Source: Terfezia claveryi
Lineage: Eukaryota > Ascomycota > Pezizomycetes > Pezizales > Pezizaceae
Direction of reading: 5' to 3'
Assembly (NCBI GenBank): GCA_015179025.1
Contig: WHUX01000069.1
Location: 1 to 64,000, forward strand
Length of the DNA: 64,000 nt
In this document: positions 51,154-62,574 of the stretch, one piece after another
Layout of the letters: each line of letters opens with the position of its first letter
Numbering within the stretch: position 1 is the first letter of the stretch
Translations under genes and position numbers: made by a program
The notes under the pieces: generated by a model
Told to the model about the DNA's origin: nothing
Seen by the model: the letters and a program-made list of their open reading frames with translations, nothing else
The model's database searches: none

Positions 51154-54100
51154 TCATTCCATTGGGCAAGGCTTCCTTGGGTATTGCTGGTGGAATAGGG
51201 TGACCAAATCCTGCGCATTCTCCAAGTCCTCTGCGAGTTGCCAGGTCGCCTCCTCGTCCCCTAGCCACTTAACCTTGTACCGCAGATGCCCGTACCTCTT
51301 CCGCGAGTCCAGCACTTCCTCTACCTCCCATTCCTCTTCCCCTTCGATAACTACTGGAGGGGGTGGGGGGTGTTTCTGTCCTGGGAGGGGGTCATCCGCA
51401 GCGGGCTCGATCTCGGAGACATGAACAACCGGGTGCCGTTTGATATCTTTGGGAAACCTCAATTGATAGGCGTGAGTTCCCACAGCTGCCAATACCTCAA
51501 AGGGTCCCAGGAATTTATGATCCAGCTTGCGGGAGGGGCGTTCTGTTCGGAAGTGCCGGCTGGAAAGCCACACCTTGTCTCCTAGCTGATATCTGGGGGC
51601 TGGCAACCGTGATCCATTGGCATACTCAGCTTGCCTAGCTTGAGCATATACCAGTTCAGCTCTTAGGGTGGAGTGCAGCTCAGCAATCTCTGTGGCGAAC
51701 TCCTTAGCTGGGGTGTTCTCCCTAGCCTTGTGCAGGGGTGCTAGGGAGTCCACGAAATGAGGGTGCCAGCAATAATTGGCCAGGAACGGGGAGGTTTTCA
51801 GAGTCTCCGAGAAATGGTTGTTAGCGGCGAACTCACAGGTTGCCAGCAGCGAAACCCAGTTGTTTTGCTGGTAATTGACGTATGCTCTCAGGTACTGCTC
51901 CATGATCACATTCATTCACTCGGACTGACCATCTGTTTGGGGGTGATACGCCGTGGAGAGGTGTATGTTGATTCCCAGAAGCTCGCAGAATACCTTCCAG
52001 AAGTCCGAGACGAATTGGGGGCCGCGGTCCGAGACGACTGACTTGGGGAGACCATGGTAGCGGAATATATGGTTGAGGTAGAGGCCGGCGAGGTCCCGGG
52101 CCGAACAGGTATCATGGCAAGGTATAACATGCCTCATTTTGGTCAATCGGTCTACTACCATAAGGATAGAATTAAACCCCGAATCCTCTGGCAACCCAGT
52201 CACCAAGTCCATAGTTAGGTGTTGCCAAGATTGGTCTGGGATCTCCAAGGGCTTCAGGGTCCCAAAAGGAGCATGACGGGTAGGCTTAGCACGCTTGCAA
52301 ACATGGCAGTTCCGCAAGTACCTTTCCACGTCCTTTCGTTGGTTAATCTACGTGTATTGCCTATTCAAGAGCTCTAACGTCTTAGCCACTCCAGGGTGCC
52401 CAGCGGCCAAGGTGTCGTAGTGTTCCTTGATCAATCGAAGGCGCAGCTCTCCTTCCAGCACATACAGCTGTTCGAGGTGGTAGAGGAGGCCTTCCTGGAT
52501 GGTACACTCGGCTAGGAAGATCTTGGGGTGGCGGCGCTGGCCAGAATCCACTGCGGTGATAATTTCCTTGGCCAGGGGGTTGTCCATATATGCCTGTCTC
52601 ACTAGTTGTCTGAGGTCAAGCTCAGCCTCAGCTTCCGCATCGGCCTCAGCCTCCGCTTCTGCTTCTGCATCAGCCTCAGCCTCAGCTTCAGCAAGGACAT
52701 TGGCCGCCAGGTCAAGGTTTTCGGGCTTCAATACCACTTGATTTTGGTATTTTAGCCTTTCATCCCCTCCTTTAGGGAGATCTCCTGATCTCCGAGTTAA
52801 TGCATCGGGCTTGCCCCCAGCCTTTCCTGGCCGGTATCTGATCTTGAAGTTGAACCGAGATAAAAACTCCGACCACCTAGCTTGCCTTTGGTTAAGCAGC
52901 TTGGTGGTTGTAAAATACTCAAGGTTTTTGTGGTCAGATAATACCTCGATGATCCCTTTGGCTGACTCCAGATGTGGCCTCCATTCTTCGAATGCTCGCA
53001 CGATGGCCATCAGTTCTTTGTCATAGATCTCGTAGTTGCACTCAGCCAGGGAGTGTTTTTTTGAGAAGTAGGCTACGGGGTGGAGGATCCCGTTGACATA
53101 CTGAGACAAGATCCTCGCGGAGACATAGTCGGAGGCGTCAGTTTCCATGATACATTCGCTGTCTAGGTCAAAGTGGGCTAGGATTGGTGCTGAGCAGAAG
53201 GCTTCCTTGAGGTTCTGGAAGGCGGATTGGGCTTCTGGACTCCAGTGGAATCGCCGGTCTTTTTTGGTCAGGGCGGTGAGGGGGGCTACAATCTTCGAAT
53301 AACCCAGGATAAAATGCCGGTAAAAGTTGGCGAACCCTAGGAATGCCTGGACATCCTTAAGATTCGCTGGGATTTGCCATTCCTGGACAGCGGTAACCTT
53401 GGCAGGGTCCATCCTGATGCCCTCCATGGTGATGATTAACCCCAGATACTTGACCTCTTGCACATAAAACTCACATTTCTTGGGCTTGAGGTACAATCCG
53501 GCTTGCTCCAGCTTCTCTAATACTTAACGAACATGGATTTTGTGCTCTGCCAGGGTATCCGAATAGATTAGGATATCGTCAAGGTAGGCTGTACAGAACA
53601 CATCCAGAAAGTCTCGCAGAGTGTCATTAATAAAGTGCTGGAAAGAGGCCGGGGCGTTAGTCAACCCAAAAGGCATAACATTATACTCAAAATGGCCATA
53701 ACGAGTTCGGAAGGCAGTTTTCCACTCCTCCCCCTTGGCGATCCGTACCAGGTTGTATGCCCCTCTCAAATCCAGTTTGGTGAACCACTTGGCCTTGGAG
53801 AGCCTGGCTAATGTCTCCTGGATTAGGGGTAGGGGGTACCTGTTTTTGACCATTATTTCGTTCAGGCCACGATAATCAATACACAACCGAAGGGAGCCAT
53901 CCGATTTCTTCACGAACAGCACCGGGGCACCCGCTGGTGAGGAGCTATGGCGAATGAAGCTCTTGTTGAGGTTTTCTGCCAAGTATTTCTTTAGGGCTTC
54001 CAGCTTAACCCGGGACATTCTATAGAGAGGCCCATAGGGGGGGGTTTTACCTTCTACCAGCGGGATAGTGTGGTCGTATGGTCGGTGTGGTGCGAGTTTC

Positions 54101-54876
54101 TCTGCGGCCTTTTCCGAGAACAGATCAATGAACTCGTGATATTCATCCAGGACCATAGCCTTCCACTCCTCCTTAGGCCGTATCTTGTTGATTTCCAGGT
54201 TAACCTCGTGTATAAATAGGGCATGAGCCTTCAGCTTGTGCCTCCTGGTGAGGTAAGCGAAAGCCCCTGCCCTGATAAAGCTAACGTTCAGGGGTTTTGG
54301 GGTCGCCAGGGGAACAGGGGGGACAGGGGTAACTGGGGAGTGGACAGCATTGATGTGCGCGGGCTGGTGTACCACCTGGGCTGGGTGAATTATCGGGGGT
54401 AGTAATGCGCATAACCCCGTGATGGTGATTTTTGGACCTCCACAGTTTTTTCTGCTATAATGGCTGTTGAATTGCAAGGTGTACGAGCCGAAGCTGACTG
54501 ACACATCATGCATTCTGAGCCAGGGGATCCCAAGCACAATTGGATATTTTAGTTTGGTCACAAACATTGGGAGGTCCTCCGAATGGTCTCCAATGGTACT
54601 GGGCAGACACGCGAGGTCGGTAATAGCCCCAGAAGAGATGGGGCGGCCATCAATGACGTCGAGAAGGCAGGGGGTTTTTAACTTCGAGGTTGGTATGGAA
54701 TTTTTACTGACGAAGGCCTGATCAATGAATGCAATTCCCAAAGCACCACAATCGATGAGAGCTGATGTTACCACTGTTTTACCATTGAATTTAACAGTTA
54801 TTGGTACTACAAAATGCTCACCAAACAAGCGAGATTCATCAACAGACATAGGTGCAGGCAAAAAAAATGCAGACAA
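51154..54876 (-). pseudogene. Ty3/gypsy chromovirus pol (protease, RT, RNase H, integrase, chromodomain)
   Basis: One minus-strand frame spans 54876-51154. Order: protease-like segment (ALIDCGALG, with Cys where the D-S/T-G motif has Ser or Thr), reverse transcriptase (LRLCIDYRGLNEIMVKNRYP; metal site YLDDILIYS), RNase H (METDASDYV, EIYDKELMAIV), a low-complexity A-E-A-E insert at 52620-52690, the H-H-C-C integrase zinc domain, catalytic core with D, D and E in MDLVTGLPED, VVSDRGPQFVSDF and TDGQSE, integrase tail and chromodomain (YKVKWLGDEEATW). Three in-frame stops break it: TAA at 53524-53526 (from CAA), TAG at 52348-52350 (from TGG), TGA at 51916-51918 (from CGA). All are C-to-T or G-to-A. 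The element is otherwise collinear, so it died recently. Confidence 0.9.
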
Positions 54877-54917
54877 AGATAAATGGCTCTGGGCAGGTCC
54901 CTTGCTAGTGTCAGTAA

Positions 54918-55530
54918 CTAGGCAAGGGACTCCCCTTTTCCCGATTCTTCAACCTCTTCAATCCTTGATTCGGATATGGCGTAGGCGGCCAGGGATCGGT
55001 TCTTGCGGAGGGGACATGCCGCGATGAAGTGGTCCCCTTTCCTACAGGCAATGCACAACCCATTGTTGCGGCGACGTTCCCTCTCTTCTTGTGTCTGGCA
55101 GGGCCTTCCTGATGATAAATCCATGGGGGTGGTGCTGCCCACCACCAGGGATGGGTGGGCTGGCTTATTGGCTGTAGCTTGGGTCTGAAGGCTAGGGGTT
55201 GGGGGTCGAGTTTGTTGCTGGAGGTGCTGGGCTTTAACAGGAGGCCGATAGGTACTGGGGACGCTGACCTGGACTCTCAACCTAGCCATCTTTTGCTCCA
55301 TCTTGGATGCCTGATCAATGAATTCATCCAGGGTTTTGACATCTGGAGATTGGAGGAGGGCCTGTTTGAGCTCAATATTGAGGCCTTCTTCGAACTGTTC
55401 CAGCTTCACCCGATCGTTCCACTCCACCTCTGCTGCCAACCTTGAGAATTCTGCCACGTACATAGTCAATCTTTCCCTTGGGACACAGCCCCCCAGAAGC
55501 AGAATAGAATCGAACCTCATATCACTCATA
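54918..55530 (-). pseudogene. Gypsy chromovirus Gag, 5'-truncated
   Basis: It contains VAEFSRLAAEVEWNDRVKLE, the capsid-like helical part, a Gln/Pro/Thr-rich linker and one zinc knuckle C-x2-C-x4-H-x4-C (CIACRKGDHFIAAC). It lies in a different frame from pol and just upstream of it, so Gag and Pol were joined by frameshifting or were separate frames. The N-terminal half is missing: near 55531 the sequence changes to the LINE A fragment of opposite orientation. No 5' LTR is found beyond it. Confidence 0.8.
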
Positions 55531-56450
55531 ACCGAACGTGACAACAACCACTATGACACAGCCATCTCATGGCTCCGCTCTCATATCGGTATTAGAGGAA
55601 ACGAGGAAGCCGACAAGTTAGCTGCCTTTGCATCGCCTTTGGGACAGCTCAGGGGACAGGACTCGCTCGTCACAGAAGGTGGCATTAGACAACTATCCAA
55701 AGCCAGAAGGGCAGAAGCACGCACAAGCCCCGGCTTTGGAGTTCGGAGACCAGAGTGGAACCGCCATGCACTATCTGCTTACACCTGGTGTAGAACAGAC
55801 AAAGGGCCTCAATTATCGTGGCTCTCCCAAGTAGGTAAAACCAATTCAAGCGAATGCCCCTGCGGACATCACACTCAGAATGGGCGACACCTCGTCTTCG
55901 ACTGCCCCCACTTCCACGATCAAAGACAAGTATTAGGCAGCATAAAGGACTGGGAGGATCTTGATCGCCCTATCTGGATTCAAGAGGAGGATGCAGAGGA
56001 CTGGGACGCAGTAGAAGCCTTCTTCAGCTTCCTCTACAGAGAGATGGCTGGAAGAGGCCGAGGGGCTTAGAATAGAGCCATCGGGGGAATTAAATATCCA
56101 TTCACGCTAGGATGGGCTGGCCTTAATTGGCTGGTAGCACTCACGAGTCTCTTTTACACGTTTTCTCTTTCTCATACATGAAGTCTTTCATATTTCTCTC
56201 CTTCCTTCATGTTTTACACAATTTCTCAGACACTGGCCCCCGTCAGGCCTCTCTAGGTCATCTGCTATCGCGGTTAATGACAGCAGAGGGGCCCTCTACC
56301 ATGTATCTATCTTTTGCTTTCCGCGCGCTGGACCTGGCAGATTAACTTGCCTTGTCCTGAATCCACCTGGGTTTCCGGGTGGCTCTTCATGGTCCCCTTA
56401 CTGGGACCGAATAAGAGTAACGAGTATTTAAAAAAAAAAAAAAAAAAAAT
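55531..56450 (+). mobile_element. LINE A, 3' half with poly(A)
   Basis: The ORF2 end (to 56070) is followed by a 3' untranslated region of 360 bases that contains every part of the family A tail: the ATCTGCTATCGCGGTTAATG block, GCGCGCTGGACCTGGCAG, a stem-loop CCACCTGGG / CCGGGTGG and GAGTATTT with 20 A's (56431-56449). It abuts Gag of the gypsy element on the left and the dispersed repeat on the right. No target duplication is seen, so a deletion or recombination followed insertion. Confidence 0.85.
55540..56070 (+). pseudogene. LINE A ORF2 C-terminus (RNase H end and zinc finger)
   Basis: It starts within RNase H: SWLRSHIGIRGNEEADKLA, the last His-x-Gly..Asn-Glu-x-x-Asp motif of the domain. 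Next come VTEGGIRQLSKARRAEART, a linker, a zinc finger C-x-C-x8-H-x4-C (CPCGHHTQNGRHLVFDC) and the conserved end WDAVEAFFSFLYREMAGR. It is a sister of LINE B (same TEGG linker and zinc finger position, about 30% alike by eye), and both belong to the Tad/I type. The reverse transcriptase and endonuclease are missing through 5' truncation. Confidence 0.8.
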
Positions 56451-56451
56451 A

Positions 56452-56808
56452 GCTGCTGGCTTTCGTTCGCTTTTGTTTTGATATCCTGGTGGTGTTTCTG
56501 TGCTGCAGGCTGTGAAAGCGCTACAATGCTCAAAGGAGCTGTAGGGATCTCTCCCGAGTCCTCGTCGTCGTCATTCTTAGCTCTAGTAACTTACTTCTTT
56601 AGAGGCATTTATTTTGTTCTCAGTAAAGACGTTAGTAAACAAGGTCGTAGTGTTTCTAGTTATGTTGTGGTTCATGCTCGCATACAAATGGTTGCTACAT
56701 TCCGGTTGCTACATACAGTTTTCGCTAGCAGAACCAGCTCCATACAAAAAAAAGAAGGTTTTGGACCAGACCCTCCACAGGAGGGTGTTGTGCCAACCAG
56801 ACCAGGTT
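56452..56808 (+). repeat. Dispersed repeat, copy 2
   Basis: It is almost identical to the reverse complement of 44250-44595, including TCTCCCGAGTCCTCGTCG and the final GAGGGTGTTGTGCCAACCAG. It starts directly at the end of the LINE A poly(A) and ends next to a hAT-like end at 56834. Confidence 0.75.
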
Positions 56809-56833
56809 GTGTGTTCTCTATTTTCCTTATCCT

Positions 56834-56896
56834 AGGCCTGGGCACGAGCCGGCTCGAGCTTTAAGAAAAGAGGCTCGAGCCGGCTCGCGAGAATTG
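56834..56896 (+). mobile_element. End of a second hAT-like element
   Basis: TAGGCCTGGGCACGAG is identical for its first 16 bases to the hAT MITE at 33919. It is followed by GGCTCGAGC palindromes (three copies up to 56893) where the other element has GTCTCGAGAC. No matching opposite end (CTCGTGCCCAGGCCTA) was found to the right, so the element is truncated. Confidence 0.65.
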
Positions 56897-56899
56897 AAA

Positions 56900-57315
56900 G
56901 ATAACTACATCGCTACATAACTATGTGGGCCATGGAAAATAAGAAAGACACAGAAATATGAAAGATACGGATATAAACAGACATGGAAATAGGAAAAATC
57001 AATTTGTACCCTTATCACCCAGCGAAATCAGACGATACATAGGACTGCAATATTGTAGTAACCGAGCAATTTGTAAGTTTCAACACCATCGCGTTAATTG
57101 TAGTTTCTCATCTTGTGTTGGTAGGCGTGGTCGGTAAGGTCGGCAATTGCACTTGTAAATACTTTGAATAATAAATGTGGCGACGCGATGGCCCATCCTG
57201 AATAGATTCCCGATTGATAAATAGCCTACAACTGTAGAGAAGAGATGATGCAGAGATAGTTGTTAAACCAACAAGATCCAGGGCGAGATACTGTATAACT
57301 GTAGTTCTCAGGGGT
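56900..57315. other. No gene recognised
   Basis: A/T-rich unique-looking sequence between the hAT end and a tail-only insertion. It could be the body of the truncated hAT element. Confidence 0.3.
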
Positions 57316-57329
57316 GTAGTGGACTCCGG

Positions 57330-57389
57330 TTCTTTTTTTTTTTTTTTTTTTTTTAGATTCTCGTTACTCTTATTCAGTCCCAGTAAGGG
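57330..57389 (-). mobile_element. 60-base tail-only family A insertion
   Basis: GTAGTGGACTCCGG flanks it (57316-57329 and 57390-57403). The insert is a T run of about 22 bases and GATTCTCGTTACTCTTATTC plus AGTCCCAGTAAGG, the last 35 bases of the family A tail. Confidence 0.92.
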
Positions 57390-57409
57390 GTAGTGGACTC
57401 CGGCGGAGG

Positions 57410-57980
57410 TGTCATTGAGGTGGAAAAAAAAAAAAGAGAAGGGTGGGACTGCAACATATTATGGATGCACGCGCAGAGGTTGTGGGCCAAGGCTGCCAAG
57501 CGTGGGAAGCGGCCACTTAGCTATCTATAGTTAGCCTTGAATCTAGATCAGTCATCAGCAACCATCCGCTATAATGAATTCTGTCGCCTGTTTCCGATGC
57601 CTACGCCAGTACGATCCGATTACTGGACAAGTACACAGCATAAGGGTTGATGTATGACCTGTCATAGTTGTCGCTCGAAGCGTATTGTCTAACTGACTGT
57701 AGGTAACCATTCAAATAGTAATTATAGACTAACAGTGAGCTATACAGGGTGTAAAGCGCAACTAGAGTAGTTGCGTGTATGAGAAACCAATTGTCCAGAT
57801 AGTGGGAATGTCCATCCACCCCACCTCCACAGCTTCTATCCGTTCAACTCTCACCTCAACAACAAGATATATGGCATAACATCAAAATATACAAGCACAA
57901 TCACCGGTAATTGGCAGTTTGAGGCCTCAGCAGACCATTCCCACACTTAACTTCATTCGCAGAAGCTATGTCGGAGATAA
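57410..57980. other. No gene recognised
   Basis: There is a short A run at 57426-57437. Otherwise nothing is supported. Confidence 0.3.
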
Positions 57981-57984
57981 GCAT

Positions 57985-58260
57985 AGTGGAATACGCAATA
58001 TGTGAAGAAGTGGGAATAGACCTGAAGGTGTGCAATGTTGACGGTATTGTGGCCTGTCAGCGATGTATTCGGGAACGATCACATCAGGGATAGAGTGAGA
58101 TATATCGATTCAGTGTGCAAAATGATATGTTACCAGGAGTGATGCCAGTACAGTTGAGTACTCTGGGGAAGCATACTGCGATGAAAGCAATGATTCTTGC
58201 TTTATTCCATCTAGTTATTGCTCCTGGGTTACCTACCCAACCTTGCATAGTACGATGGCT
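57985..58260 (+). pseudogene. Helitron-type DUF6570-like fragment, copy 1
   Basis: The frame reads VEYAICEEVGIDLKVCNVDG, ACQRCIRERS, a stop (TAG near 58091), then VQNDMLPGVMPVQLSTLGKH and MKAMILALFHLVIA. This is clearly the relative of 62935-63730 (AECSICEEIGVGIKI, CDRCDRER, AGNDMSPSEIPPELAVLG). It corresponds to the DUF6570 region that precedes the helicase in Helitron-like elements. The first Cys of the first C-x2-C pair is Tyr here, and the downstream part is lost. The dispersed 38-base motif follows at 58390. Confidence 0.65.
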
Positions 58261-58387
58261 CCCGAATGAGGATCGGAGGGTTGCTACACAGTCACTGATC
58301 TATTTTGTACATAGTTGCCATAACTAATAGTTTAATTCCTAGCATGATATTTTTTTTTTTCTTCCTGCTTCTTTCTTTGTTTTAGAT

Positions 58388-58432
58388 ACTCTAATATTCC
58401 TAAGGATTGTTGCCATATCAGGCCTATGTGGC
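58388..58432 (+). repeat. Dispersed 38-base motif downstream of the Helitron fragment
   Basis: CTCTAATATTCCTAAGGATT followed by GTTGCCATATCAGGCCTATG. Copies: 33524-33561 (same strand) and 62250-62287 (inverse strand). Two of the three lie at the 3' side of a DUF6570-like fragment. Confidence 0.6.
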
Positions 58433-58737
58433 CACTGTTAGCTTGTTATCCTATTTGTCCATTTCACCATATATGACATTGAATGTACCTGGACAGCAGA
58501 CAGGAAGAAGAGAAATCCGGAGAGGATAGCGATGGATCAAGAATAGTGCGAGAAGATGTGTAAGGTACTGTAGAGGTGAAGGAGGATTTTTCGATACTGT
58601 CTGAAGCAGGGTGTGTCGTGAACTTTGTAGCTATCTTTAGTACGGGGAGGGGAGGAGCATGGACTAGCTTTGGAGTTAGGGAATCCACAGTGCTTGACCT
58701 GGATAATGCGGTTTCTCATCATAGGTTAGAATAACTT

Positions 58738-58840
58738 GAATACGAGTAATGAGTTATGAAAAAATATATATATATATGTAATTTTCGAGCATATATTCGG
58801 GTCCCCACCGTATGCTTATAACGAGAGTTAACTGTATAAC
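58738..58840. mobile_element. Mariner/pogo-type terminal repeat remnant
   Basis: The complement of TACAGTTAACTCTCGTTATA followed by AGCATACGG ends at 58840. It matches the end of the pogo relic at 21195 (TACAGTATACTCTCGATACA, AGCATA). A matching left end is not clear. TATATATATATATG precedes it. Confidence 0.45.
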
Positions 58841-58844
58841 TGGC

Positions 58845-59580
58845 ATGATTGTTTAAAGTGAGAGATAGTAGTATTGATATCCACTTTGCTCTATCCTGTA
58901 ACAGCTACCTCGTTCCCCTAACATCTTGAATACAGTTAACTACCCATCTGTTTTTGCTACCTATCTAGCAGTCTTGATATCTGATCATAAATGAAATACA
59001 CGGTATGTGGACCACGGTAATATAGAAGAGGGAGTATATATTGCAACGTCTGCGAATGAATAATCAATACATCATATAGAAGAGAGGGGAATGGCCGTCT
59101 TAAATAGACAATAAGAGGGCAATAACAACAACGGCAACAACAGTAACTAGTAACTCATAACTTTTTCTACCTACTCTGTTACCTCGGCATTCAGTCATAT
59201 CCTTCACTTCCGCATACCCTGTACCTTTCAGTCTTTTCCTTGTCCGTCACACTAACCGTTCTCATCCAGCCGTTACATTCCTTGCTTAGCCGATATTGAT
59301 TGACTAGGTGGCAAAAACATATGCTGCATAAAAGACTCGCACGCTTGAATGCATCAAATTATTGATTATCCCATGCCAAGACCCTACTGCTACGCCACGC
59401 TGGCCGAAGGCTATGACTCAGCCGGCCAAGCCTCCCGCCTAGTAACACACACCAAACAGCGCCACATGAGCCCGTCCACCTACAACAGCTGTGCTTGCTT
59501 TACTGAACACACAACAAACAACAACCACCGAGCGCGTCCCTTGCCCACCAGTCAACCAGACTACCAGTACCCTCAGTCCT
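58845..59580. other. Upstream region of the PD-(D/E)XK-like gene
   Basis: A/T-rich up to 59340. From 59349 an open frame in another phase runs 141 codons (starts MHQIIDYPMPRPYC) and overlaps the start of the next gene. It could be an upstream exon, but no splice pair is obvious. Confidence 0.3.
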
Positions 59581-59583
59581 GCC

Positions 59584-61762
59584 ATGTCCCTAGCACAGTT
59601 GGACGTGCGCTATCGTCGTTCCGACACAGCTGCACCTCCTCATCAAGTCTCAGTAAGTCGCGGTGTTCATGCTCCACCATCGGTATCGGGCCCAAGAATT
59701 CTGCGTCCTACTTCCGAGGGCAGATTCCCGAGGGTACAGTCAGTGCCAGAAGGTCCACATCTCAACCCTGGTAGATTTCCTACAACAACCACCTGTGCGA
59801 GCTCTATTCGTTCAACACTACATGTGAGAAGCAACGGTATGCCACTACCGTCGTCCACAGCCATTTTACAAACCTTGCCCACCCCCCCACCAAGCAGTCC
59901 GCCCTGCCCCGCCGATAGTCCGCAGCCACTATCCCCCCACCCTCTATCCGTACTCACATCTCTTGAACCCGCTGTCGGACCCTGCGCCCCAGTTGCCTCA
60001 AAGTGTTCGGCATCATCCTCTCGAACACTTCAAGCCCTGCCACCGTTACTCCCTCAGGCGAAACCGCCGTTTTGCCAACCCCCGCGCATCCAACTCTGCG
60101 ATTTAACACCCCCGCTACTCCTTGAACTTGCACAATTCTATGGTCAAGACTATATCATACCCCATGTCTCGCGCATCCAATTCGAACACTGGCTCGCCTC
60201 ATATCCCGAACTTGAGAATGACAGGAACCGCGAAAACAACTGGTTGAGATATACCCATGCCGAAGTCTCCATTGACCAAGGAATTTCTGTTCCAGGGCTC
60301 ATTGTCAAATGCATGCCTTCAGCATATCATGAAGCATGCTCGACTTTTTTAATTGAAGAGACTATTGGTGGATTGCACCGCATGGGAAAAAACGGGCCGA
60401 GAGCATTTGGCCTAAGTTGCCTCGCAAATACAGGTATCTATCACTTGCTATTCCTGCTTCATATTCAATCATCGCATGTCACTCTAATCTCGTATCCATA
60501 TAGCCTTTCGCAACTTCACCAACTACGCAAGCAATCTCAGTCCTACCACAGGAAAGACACCGGACATGGCCATTGTGGTGGGGGATTCACGCTTCCCGAC
60601 CATTGCTGTCGAGGTCGGGTTTTCGGAGCAATGGGCATTTCTTTTGGAAGATGCAAGATTATTTCTCATGGGAACGAGGGGGATAACAAAATTTGTAGTT
60701 TTGATACACTTAGCGGAGGAGGTAGCAAAAGGGGAGTACACGAACCGTCTCACAGGCGAAAAGGTGAAATGTTGGAAAGCAAAGGAGGCGCAGTTTAGGT
60801 GGCCGAAAGTGTTGTTTGGGGAGGTCGGGAGTGCTGGGGATGATGAAGGGTCTGCGAGTGATGAAGGGTCTGCAAGTGATGAAAAGGATTGTGGTGATGA
60901 ACACGATAGAGGCGCCGAAGAGGGTTCGACTAGCAAGGAATACGACACCCGCAAGTTCTACAGCAACGGGCTACACATGGAGAATATACCTACCGCACTT
61001 ATCCCTCCTCTACCGCCGAACACAGAAGATATCAATAATCAGCACCTCCTTGATGATTTGCACCATCAACTAACAACATACTTCCTTACCGCCGAGGCAC
61101 AGGGAACTTTACTCCCCCCTCTCCTTGAGCCACTATCAGCAACACTCTACCTTTACCACCTCCGCGACACATCCTCCCCTGTGGCTCCAGATGCCAACGA
61201 TGAGACAGATACCACCCTATTCTGCCAAACAAAAATCCCTTTCATGGAGCAAGATCTGCCCATCCCTGAGGCTAGCTTCGAACTAGAACTCGGCAAATTG
61301 TACCCTGCTCCATCCTCAGAAGGACACATTGGTGTAGAGGTTCCTGAGCTAGCACAAAAACTCATTGCGAATGAGGAAAAGATTGTCTATGATTTGATTG
61401 TTTTAGGCGCGGAGATTGTGCGTGCCAGGAAGAAGATGGGGGAAGACCGAGCGGCGGTACGTGCGAGGAGGGTTGTTGAGGCATGGTGTCATGGTGTGAG
61501 AAGAGAGGAGAAGGAAGCGAGGGAATCAAGGCAGCGGGAGGAGCGGAGAGGGGATGGGGACTTGCATACAAGAAAGATGCGGAAGAGGGTAGTACTTCAG
61601 ACAGAGGATTCAGCGGACTCGAGGAATGTTTTTGCAAAAGTGAAGCGGGCACGGGTGGAGGTCGAGACTGAGAAGTGTAGGGGTCGTGAGGAGGCAGAAG
61701 AACAGGAGGAGGAAGCAGATGATGAGGATGATATTACAAAAGATGGGAATTGGACACTATAA
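59584..61762 (+). CDS. PD-(D/E)XK nuclease-like protein, two exons
   Basis: Exon 1 is 59584-60433 and exon 2 is 60504-61762. The 70-base intron (GTATCT..CATATAG) joins the frames exactly and gives 702 residues. The first 160 residues are Pro/Ser-rich and probably disordered. Then come LLLELAQFYGQDYIIPHVSR and a beta-rich region with LIVKCMPSAYHEACSTF. Across the junction PDMAIVVGDSRFPTIAVEVG (D304, E320), FSEQWAFLLEDARLFLMGTR and KFVVLIHL give the strand-D-strand-E-x pattern of restriction-endonuclease-like proteins found in fungal nuclease/kinase effector-type families, with Gly where the catalytic Lys is usual. The C-terminal half has a helical domain (LTTYFLTAEAQGTLLPPLLE; VRARRVVEAWCHGVRREEKE) and an Arg/Lys-rich then acidic tail, which suggests a nuclear location. 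A dead relative lies at 15.8-17.1 kb. The first in-frame ATG was chosen. Confidence 0.65.
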
Positions 61763-62550
61763 AGAGAATGGATTGGAATTCCTCTTATAGGTTTGTTGCC
61801 TCAGTACTTATGTAAATTTGTTTACTTAACTAAAGAATTGGATTAGATTTCCAGTTCATTAGAGACAAATTGCTGTTTGCTGTAGGTACTGCGTTAGAAA
61901 AATACAGGATACCGTATTAATTCGGAAGTAAGAATGCTGTCAGTCTTATTCACAAACGGGCAGTCGGAGGGGCCTTGAATTTACTGTCTTATATACGATA
62001 CTAGCTTAAACTACCATTGTTTCCGAAACCTAGAATCCGATTCCAGTTCATAACATCTTCAAGCATGTAGTATTACCTGACTTTCTTAACATCTCCTTCA
62101 CCACTATATTCTAGCAGCACCTTGCTGCTATCTAAACCCTAGTCTGAGACTGGGCCGAACAAGACACCCTTAGGAGGTAGTGCCATTTCGTCAAGCAAAC
62201 TATATAGCCGAACTCAGCCTTGGACTTGAAACAAAGTAACTAAGGCCCGCGCAGGCCTGATATGGCAACGATCCCTAGGAATAAGTAGTCTAGTTGGAAC
62301 AAAAAAATAATTGAATCACCTGGAAATTGAACCTCAGACCGGCAGCCAGATTATATAATCACTTGTTTTCATTTCTAGTAAATGCAAATTTAATATCATA
62401 GGTATGCCACGTGACCAACCTATACTAAATTTTAGCCAGATAAACCCACTCCTGAGCATACAAAAAAGGTATGAATACAATAACCTAAGCACCTGTTTGT
62501 CTGACAATTTGCAAGGTGATAGTCTATAGGAAATCGTTAACATCAGCAAG
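61763..62550. other. Intergenic with one dispersed motif
   Basis: The inverse copy of the 38-base motif lies at 62250-62287 (GGCCTGATATGGCAACGATC, CCTAGGAATA). A minus-strand frame at 62334-62795 passes through the short repeat at 62.58 kb and is not supported as a gene. Confidence 0.4.
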
Positions 62551-62574
62551 AATTCGTGTTTGCGTCCTATGCGT

